The notes below the pieces were generated by a model. That model did not search any database, was not told the origin of the DNA, and saw only the letters and a list, made by a program, of their open reading frames with translations. From the NCBI GenBank assembly GCA_028565635.1, contig JAOXYB010028822.1, positions 1 through 15,166 on the forward strand: a stretch of DNA of 15,166 bases, read 5' to 3'. Numbering within the stretch: position 1 is the stretch's first letter; each line of letters begins with the position of its first letter. Positions 1 through 9,672 of this stretch are shown one piece after another. Source of the DNA: Phoronis ovalis (lineage: Eukaryota > Phoronida > Phoronidae). The translations under genes were made by a program, and so were the position numbers.

Positions 1-150
1 AAAGGTTTTCACACGCTAAAGAATGCACACTGGATTCTATCGTATCAGTGTTAAAGAATGAAACATCTTGAAATTGAGAGCCAGCAGTAGTAATGTATTC
101 TTGAAGAAATTTAGCGCACGATAAAACTTTTAAATCCACGGTATCAGGTT
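1..150 (-). CDS. Exon 24: stanniocalcin-like region, cut by the window edge
   Basis: Encodes residues 1819-1868 and one more base, open to base 1. Acceptor is TTTGTTTTAG. It has cysteines in VLSCAKFLQEY and SLACENL, with helical character. The exon has no donor or stop inside the window, so the gene continues to the left. Placement rests on phase and an open frame. Confidence 0.75.
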
Positions 151-3100
151 CTAAAACAAAAATATTATGATCGTGTTATTTAAAATATGATTTTTTACCT
201 GTAATTTCTTTATTTAGGGGACTTCACTGTAAAATCATAACCATGTTTATTTATGTTTATTTAACGCTTCAAACAAAATATAGACATTAAAGTAGACAGA
301 AAACTAACAAATGATGCTTTAATTACTATTTAAGAAATTACTTATGCAGCAAAACGTATTTTTGTTTTACAAATTATAACTTTTTTAATCTTTAGTAGAT
401 AAACTTAAATTTCTAAAAGCACATATGTGTAAAAAATAACACATTGTATTTTTCTTTTGAATCTGGTGTATACTTACGTAAGAAAAAGTCTACAAAATCA
501 AGATCAAACTGAAAATTTGGTAATCCACGACCATTCATCTGTTCCAATGTATCTACTATTTCCTGCCTTGTGTATTCTGATATGTCTGTAGAGTTTTTTA
601 AAAAGTGGTCCAAAACACCATCTCCACACATAGTTATCGTCTCCAAGAAGTGTTTTATGGCGCTAAATAAGATAACAGCAAAATAAATTAAAAGAAAAGC
701 ATATCTCCTTGAATATATAGACGTCAACAAATTACATGCTTGATGCGTTCAAATATTTTTTGCATGCATTGGGGGGGTTCCACCCAATCGCTGACCCAAA
801 TGTTCCCAAAATGTACATGCATTTCGTTAATTGCGTCATGCCGGGAGCATTGGATACGCTATATCATCAAGAGCAAAACGTAAGCTTGACCGTCGGTTGT
901 AGCGTTAATAATAAGCTCGCATGAGCAAGGTACACAATTTTACTTTATGAAACGCCTTTAAATCTAGAAACATACACTGAAATTGAGTGGCAAGTAAATA
1001 GTACAGTCCAGAGATGGTTAAACATGTTAAAACTAGACACTTAATAAAACGTTATTATACAGTATTTGATAGTAGCACCAGAACAAACGTGTAGTAAAAC
1101 GCACAAAACAGCTATGACTGCATATCCAAAGTATATATAAATGTATCAGTATATATCGACATTTTTCGATGTTAAGCTGTTTAGAAAAATCACAAAAGTT
1201 AAATGATAGAAAAAAAGTAATAGGGTATCTAATATAACACAAGCAATAGCACCATACTTATGTATAGTAGTGTGCAAATCAGCAGTTATCAATGCCGATA
1301 TTTTGAGATGTTAAACTACTTAAACTCACTCTGCATTGGTCGAATCTTGGACTTCAAATACACAAGTAAAAAATGCCAGTAGATTTTGATTATCTTTACT
1401 TATACTACAAAATCCATTTTGCAAATAACACCCAGAGCTGCTGCGAATAGCATGGTCACGAAGATCTTCACAATCAGCAGCTTCACGATGGTAAAAATCT
1501 AAAAGCTCTTCCATTTTACATTTTCGCATACGATTGATCCATGTTTTGCCCTAAATAATGTGTACAAAAATCAGTTTAACTTAACCAATAAAATTAACTT
1601 CGTTATTTAAAGAGAGTATCATAGACAGGGATATGTGGTCCTCTTTCATAATTATAAAATTAACTGAATAATTTTATATTTTTACGTAAATCGTCGAATA
1701 CAGTACTGTCACGGTAATAATATTAACCTACAATGCAAACATGTGTCTTGAAATTGGCAATATTTGTATAACAGCAACTAAAAAGTAAATGAAATGTTTT
1801 TTTATCATCCAAGTCAATGAAAATCTAAACAACCCATTAATTAAAATACAACTTAACATTTAGTTTATGAAAACTCACCGCGTTGTTAAATTGCGAGTAA
1901 CACTGGGAGAACTTAGTACAGTACTTGTAGCCATAACTCATAGTATATCCACTGGAACCGCAGTTATGCTTGCTGTTCAGACACTGATAAAATTCACAGT
2001 CACCCGTTGTCGCTTTTCGTTCACATAAACTAATTTCTAAAACAACATGTAATGTTTTTAGAATAATTAGACATGCACTATAATGCTTACTGTCAAAACG
2101 TTAAGGTTCTGTAGAAATCATTGTTTATTTTTTTTCGTTGACTGTTCTTTTCACTTGGGTAACTAAAAAATACATTTTAGTTTCTTTTGTAATCAATGGA
2201 ATTGCAATTGGAAGTTGTTATGAAATATTCTTTGTATATGTGAAGGTAAAGCTTTTAAGTTGGAACTGTCATTTTCTGAGACATTTTCAACCATTTACCC
2301 AAAACCCTTAAAGAATTTAAACTTTGTTTAATTAACAATTTTTCCTTAAAGTTACAACTATATATGAATTAATTAAAGTTTTAACTCTTTCCCCTAACCC
2401 ATCCGACTATAAACGTTAATGCTTATATATATTATAACAACGTAAAAAGATTTTGAACTCTTGTAGAAATGCCCCAAAGCAACGTACCTGCTGTAGATAG
2501 TGGTACTGATACTTTTTCACAACCACACGTAGAAACAAAACATTTCTTTAAATCACTAGTTGAAATCATTCTGTGTCCAAATTTTGAACGAATTGTTCTT
2601 TCCAAAGTAGAGACAACACTTTCGCGATGTTTTCTAGTTTCTTCGCAAAAGTATTTATCATCGTCAAAGCAACTCCTACGAGACGTATATCAACATTGGT
2701 TATGAAATGCTTTTACAAAATGGATTATATACTAGCTGTATGAGACATCTTCAGATATATAGTAGTTAATTATAATGTTCGTGTGGCTGCCAAAACGGTT
2801 TGTTTTTTTGGCAAACTTTGTACAAAAATACTTTTTCAGCAATCACCAAAAATGTTTAAATTCATAATTATTTAATTTACGAATATTTTTTTTAAAGCAT
2901 TATAATAGAAGCTACAGCAGACATTAGTAGTTCCAAAGGCCTTGATTAATATAGCAAATTATATCGGCCATGACTCATTGAATATGCATAAAAATATAAG
3001 TGATATTATAATGTAGTGTGTATGTAGACAATATCTTGTGTAGTAGAAAGGTTTACTAACCCATGAGACGGTACAGAAATAAAGTACAAGTCCTCACCAA

Positions 3101-6100
3101 GTGCCGGAGACCTGCAAGCTCTTGCTTCACTTGAAGGAATAATAAGTGGACCTCCTAGAAAATAACTGTTACTGTAAATTGTTGCCTTTACCTACCTGTA
3201 TTTATTTTATACAGACATTCTTATGCATGACGTGTATAGATAAAACGTGGCACGAAAATCATGTCTATATTAAAACAAAAATAGTACGCACAAACCTTCA
3301 TTTACTTGGCTGACTAAATTTTTCAAATTGTCATTGTCGGTGGATTTACTATTTCTTTTTGCTTTGCCAGTAGTCCACGTTACAAAGAGTTGCTTTCCAT
3401 TATCTTTTGCGGGACGAATATCAACGTAAAGACGGTCAGAGTGAAGTCCTATGCCAATAGAAAGCTGTTCATATATCAAAATGGATGCACAAGATTTGAT
3501 GATTTCTTTTGACAAGTCAACGAGGGGTTTTCTCGAGGATGGTTTTATTTTTAACTCCACGGCTTGGCCAGATTGGAACCTATACTTCTCTTCTTCGTGT
3601 CTACTATGAAGGCCTTTTAGATTTTGTGATCTAGTTCTGTAAGCTGATCCGCGAATAATTTCAAAATGTTTGCCGTAATGTCGTATTGTGTTTTCAAGAC
3701 ATTCAACAAGTTTTTCGTCCAAACGAAACAAACGTTTATTTGGACAGACAAAATCTTCAATCTTGAAATGCGAGGATATTTTTTGTGCCTTCTTAAACCC
3801 ATCAAACAGTTTTACCTTTCTAGTTTCGTTCATAAAAACACCAGGATAGGCATACTCGTCTGCCAAGTGACTTGGAGGGGTAACGGCTAATAATTTCCCT
3901 TCCTCAATGAAGGGAACCATCTCACCTAGATCATCCTCTTGTGAATGAACACACACTTCTAGGCGGTTACCTTTTCGGCGGACATAATCGAAACCTGCGC
4001 ATCTGGCTAATCCACCTAAACGTGCCATGTCTGATGCCGTAGAGTTTATGAGATAAATCACGGCCGCTCTGAAATTAACAGATTGTACCTTTATTCAGAT
4101 AAGCTCTATAAGTTCAAGTTTTAAGCTTTTCGGAACATATAAGAAACAGTTTTAAATATAATTTTAAATCTAATGCTAGTGAGGGAAATCATAAGACTAC
4201 TGTAATTAAAGCTAACCCTATAAGGATAACAGTAAATAAATAATCATAATAGAAGAAGGCATTAAAATGGTATCTCTATCTATCATATATATGCTTCAAG
4301 ATATCAAGTAGCTTAATGTAATGCATTTGAATGTATAGCCCTTTATCGTACATATACATAGTAAGTCAAAGCGGCTTTTACATAGACTACAAAGGACTGT
4401 TTTACACAATTACCCCCTTCTTACGGGCCTGTCCACTCCAAGAACAATCTCAACTCCATGGGGAACAAACATGGTCGTTAGCTAGTCGGCCACATGATAT
4501 TAGAAGTGATTCGGCTCAACACTGCACTTGACCTGTCTATTAAGTTGTATTCCTAATATGAGCTAGGCTAATTTCACAAAAAGTGATGCTCTTATACCAA
4601 AAAGGTTAACTACTATGTACGTATGTACGTACGGAAGTCCAAGCTGTTCTCGCTATAACTGGTGTACGGATATGTTCTCCTAAATTGATCTTTTATAAAT
4701 GATGTCCAATATATAAATGCCAAATTGTATTTATGAAAAATCAACCCTATGATAGAAAATAACCAGAAAACCTGCTGGTAACAGCAAAAAAAGATGAATG
4801 GAGTAATGCATATTGACGATTGTACATGTATGTCTTGATTCTACACTTGATATCATTATCTGGGCGAAATGTGTCCTTAAGTATACCTTGCTTCATAATG
4901 AAGAGATTCATCACCATATTTGTGCTCATTTGAACTTGTCGGCTCGTCCCAAGCTTCTAGTACTCCAATATCTTTAGATTCAGCTATAGCACATCAGAAA
5001 CTTCCATTAGCATATTTTAGAAAGCCACATGTAATACAAATTAGTCTGACTGTTGATATTTCATGCTGGAACTAGATTATCACCGGAACTATCGCAATAA
5101 GGTGTTTGCACATACAAGATGCATGGTGAAGCAAAATGAAAACAATCGACTCAACAATTTATAGCTGTTCATGGATTATTAATTCCAAATGTCCGACAAC
5201 GAAATTGAATTCACAAGCAAGATGGATGTTTGTTTTCTTACGCCACTTGGTCAGCGCCTATAGTAGATTGCACATTTATGGATGCTTTTCACACGTTACA
5301 TTGAAAATCATATAATATATGAAGACACTTTAAATAATGCAATTTATATTCTAAAAAGCATTATATGCATCATAAAAATGCAAAGATGATATATCATGAT
5401 TAATTAAGGCAACGCTTACCTCCGTCCCAAACATACTGACTTGCGAGAAAAGCGAGTCTACTCAATCTAAATCCTAGTCGAAATGTCATTACTCGATCAG
5501 CACACCTGTCCCAAATATTTGTATCCGGATCAACATCTTCTCTGCAATCTATGCAAGCTCTGTCTTGAGTACCACACCACGAGTCTAACCTCTCTTCATT
5601 TTCAAATTTAGCATCATCATAAGGATAGTAATAAAGACTGTAAACGTTTAAATAGTAAACTTACAAGCTGAATGTGTTTTGAACAGATTAAAGTTACCAA
5701 CACTGATTTCGTAAACCCGTGCTGGACAAGTTATTCACATTTTATACTTTGAAACGAATTTTGGGTAGTCTATTGAAAAAAGATAGACTAAATAAATAAA
5801 ATCAATTCAAAAATCTGAGAGACAATGTTAAAACTCCTAGTTGGAAGTTAATTTTGGCAAAATTTTAGGTTGCACTAGGACAGGCCAGGCCAGGCCATGC
5901 CATGTGCGAGAAAACACCAACTAGTGCAACATCCTCGCACATAATCTGTTAGTGCGTAAGTATCAATAAAATGTTCTTGAATTTTCTTCAATTTTGCATG
6001 GTAATTATTGCGTAAGTTATGGTAAATAATATGCAACAGGAGAAACCTCAAAGCGAGATCAGATATATATATATAATGATTTGTGTTGGTTGGCTATTGG

Positions 6101-9100
6101 GCATAAACTTACATGTTCGTTAATAATGAGGCATCGCGAATTTAGAATCATGATCCACGACCGATGATAATTGTCAGATAATATAATATCATCTGACTAA
6201 TTTTCGGGTGAATGGTTTTGTTATGGGCACAACTTTACTTCTAATTTGTTTGATTTAAATTATATATGGTTTGAAAAATACGAGATTCACCCATAATGGC
6301 CCCCTTATTCATTTCATAATCATATGACAGCTGACGTGGTTGGCTCAGATTCTGAGCTCGCCTAACCAACTTGAATTTACTTCCCAACTGCTTGGCTATT
6401 GCGCATAAAAATCATGTGTTCGTGCTTAACGTTTCTTCCGGTCTTTAGTTAATGACATCGCGCATTTAAAATCACGATCGTTTTCATAAATTAATTATTT
6501 CTTTGGCAATATTTTTAGCCAGGCAAGTCTAAAAAAGTTTTTTACCATGTACATTTACCTTAGAAATCTTTCATCATCTCTAGTAACGGGATACATCATT
6601 GGTAAACAAACTTCCTCCATATTTTTATCTTTGGGGTAGCTGTCTCCATCATTCAGAGATGGAAACTTTTCTTCTGTACACCACTCAATACGCGGCATGT
6701 CGCCTGTAAAATGAAATAAATTATAAACCGTGTGCTATATTTCTTTATTATAATTAGCTGGCGAAAGAATATGTATAATTTTTCCGGCGTCCTTGTCCTC
6801 GTCGGGAGGTGGCTTAACATTTTATCCTAAGCGTCTTTTCCTTCGCCACTTGCAGGAACTACATGCAACTTAGCATACTATTTGGATACAAATTGATGAT
6901 GAATAATCTGTATTCGAAAATACAGCCACCGCTATAAATAATTCCGTGGAATTCTTGCCGTTAGTGTGGCAGGTATAATATATTGTGGCAAGCTTGAAAA
7001 TCAAATAAAAAACTCGATTATTACTTATATTATAATAATAATATATAATAACATATGTGAATCGAATCACTATGTAATAGTAGAAAATAACAGTAAATAA
7101 TAAAGTAATACATAATATATATTCACTATATTGTAATATTTTAATTAAAATTACTACAAATAGCTTTTCTGAAGAAACAATTGAACCACATTGCTTAGAC
7201 TCAAAAATCTATTTATCCATTAGCTAATAGTCGAAAAAATTAACTGTGCTAACACAATTAATGTTGTAACAGAAATCATGTAAAATTCATGTATTATATT
7301 ATTTAAGTCAAGAATAAAAAATTGCACTTTTCCTGCAAATGGGCAACCTGCCACACTACTCCATTTCATCGGGAAGTCGGTCGTAAGAAGTTTCATGATC
7401 CTACTTTCAGTTAAATATAAAATAATTACGTGAATGTGATATCACGCAGTTACTGGAGCAGCTGTTAGTTGACATGTTATTGTATATATGTATACAAGTA
7501 TAATGGGGATATGAATCAAACTCACTTACTTGCAGCACCAGCAAATTTATATGTTTCATCTTCTTCTGCACTTCTCTTTCTCCGACTTGAAAAGCCGCCT
7601 GGATTTCCAAACAGAGTGTGTATTTGTGTTATTCCAGTAGCCACATTATAGTCAATTTGGATCACAGTAGGCTTATCCTGTGTAGTCGCATGAGTAAACA
7701 CAGCAGCTTTATTTATATTTGGAATAGCAAATAATTCTATTTTTTTTTGTACGGTTTTTGAACCGCAATAAAATTGCTCCTGCGGTGTATACCTTAATTT
7801 TGGTAAGTTATTTGAAACTATGGCAACACTTGCAGTTGCTAAAGATGCGTTAAGAGATGAGCACCTCGGATGCCCATAACTGTGCCATGGATTTCCTGAA
7901 GATATCACCACTTCTGGATTAATTTTGTTCAGGTAAGTGCGTGTGTTATAATTATTATTAAATTCTGAACCATGATGCGACAGCTTATGAATTTTGCTTG
8001 GTATTGCTGTTTTTGACTGGAAGTTACCTGTAAGGTCCCCCAGAAATAGCATTGAAAATGGCTGTTTATTGGGTTTTTGTAGACCAACACTTACACGCAA
8101 AACCAAACCATTGTCATTAATTGGAGAACCAAGTTTCGAAGCAATCACTTCCATAATGATAGACTTGATAAATGTCGTTCCGGGACAAATATTGACTTTT
8201 GTGTTGCACTTTTCGTCACACTTGCTAATGTTTGTAATGTCCATTTCCTCCATCAGGCTATTCCCAAAATTCTCTTTAATATTAAACGTACCTTTTGCAA
8301 CGTAAAGCTTCACTCCAGCAGGATTTTTTATTATGGCATGTCCTTTTCTTTTAGGTATCAACAAGTCTTTAAGTATATTATAGTGATCAGTATGTTTATG
8401 TGTAATAAAGATATGTTTTATTTTATTCATTTTGCCAGAAAGAAAATGTTTGATGTCCGTTTTTTGAAAGAAAATTGGTTTTTTCTTTTGTTTATATATT
8501 TGTCCCATGTCTACTATTGTTAAGTCGCCAGGTTCAGGACACTGGATAATTGTAGCCTCCCCTTGGCCAACTGGTAATTCATAAACTCGAAGTTTTCTAC
8601 GATGTGGTCTATGTAAACCTGCAAATCATGTAATTATGCAAAATTAGTTTCATTTCTGCACATATCTGCATTGTATCACGAAAGGAATATGTTTTATCGG
8701 CTAGAAACTTTGTAAACACAGGCGTAACAAGGGTTTTGAGACAGAAATGCACTACATAGATAAACTACATCAGTATTTTTACTTAAATAATGGCTTACGT
8801 GTGATGTAGTTCCTACGCTCATCGGAATCCTTAGCTTCGGCATTCACGTGAACAATCACGCTTCTGTCAACTCTTTCTACATTACAGAAACCACAACATA
8901 CAGCATAATGCTCCAGCTCTTGTAATAGGGAAGTATCTTCCACCTGGTGCTCGGAAGCAAGCGAAATAGCAAGTTCCACTTGCCTTCCTTCTGAAACTAA
9001 TGCCGAGGAATGGCGAGGTGCGTTTCTTTTTCCTCTATCATTTTTATCCCAAGCAAGTTTAACTATTAACTTTCCTGAAACGACGAAGTTACATACCTAA

Positions 9101-9609
9101 TAAGACTGTGACGATCCATAACCTGATTAAACAATGTGCAACAACAATGCAAATTCGAATGTTAACGTATGCTAACTGTATAATACTCACGGTCACTCCA
9201 GCCTTTGTGGGCAGTTACAATATCTGCGAATCTTACTAACTTTGCAGCCATATTTCCTGCCATATACTTCGCACTAGCATCAGCAAAAATCATGCGACGT
9301 GTGTTTACATTTTTTAGCCTGTAAAATAGTTTAGAAAGAAATAACCTTATCTTTACGGAAGCTACCTACTATGACAATGGTATTGGTTATGATGGTACAT
9401 AACGCATATTTATAATGCGACATTACCTGGCAAAGCGGAAGCTCAAATCCGATTACTGGGCAGGTGGCGTTCTGATTCTTTCGAATGTTATATTCGCCTT
9501 TATACATATGTCGTCCACCCTGCAACGCTTCGCATGTGCTGGTGTTCAGGTCCACCCCAAATAGTGTTTCGCAATTACTTTTCACTCAATTTTTAATTTT
9601 AACACTTTG

Positions 9610-9672
<63 letters not shown>

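Larger units (their letters stand above)
5638..6558 (-). other. Intron 15 (921 nt), the longest intron, repeat-rich
   Basis: No exon recognised. It holds the interlocked inverted repeats at 5869-5942, a short inverted pair (GGGTGAAT at 6206-6213 and ATTCACCC at 6285-6292), the palindrome at 6338-6370 and the diverged direct repeats. Together these suggest one or more decayed mobile elements. Confidence 0.7.

Noticed and set aside
736-924. Plus-strand open frame of 62 codons in intron 22
   Set aside because: No homologous motif seen and no supporting promoter or splice signals; left as chance.
2469-2705. Plus-strand open frame of 78 codons
   Set aside because: It is antisense to exon 20, whose minus-strand reading has good splice sites, correct phase and a Cys-rich secreted character.
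3666-3890. Plus-strand open frame opposite the M15-like domain
   Set aside because: Shadow of exon 18, which has strong domain matches.
4331-4531. Plus-strand open frame in intron 17
   Set aside because: No recognisable protein, no splice context, and low-complexity start; probably chance in a slightly GC-richer patch.
4747-4929. Minus-strand frame starting MSTNMVMN over exon 17
   Set aside because: It reads the exon in the wrong frame; the correct frame gives LEAWDE and SLHYEA.
7407-7610. Possible separate minus-strand gene fragment overlapping the lactamase exon end
   Set aside because: Different frame from the RRKR-bearing exon, and its tail is intron 14 sequence.
7994-8523. Two plus-strand open frames opposite the lactamase exon
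   Set aside because: The minus strand encodes intact metallo-beta-lactamase motifs here; the plus-strand peptides show no family features.
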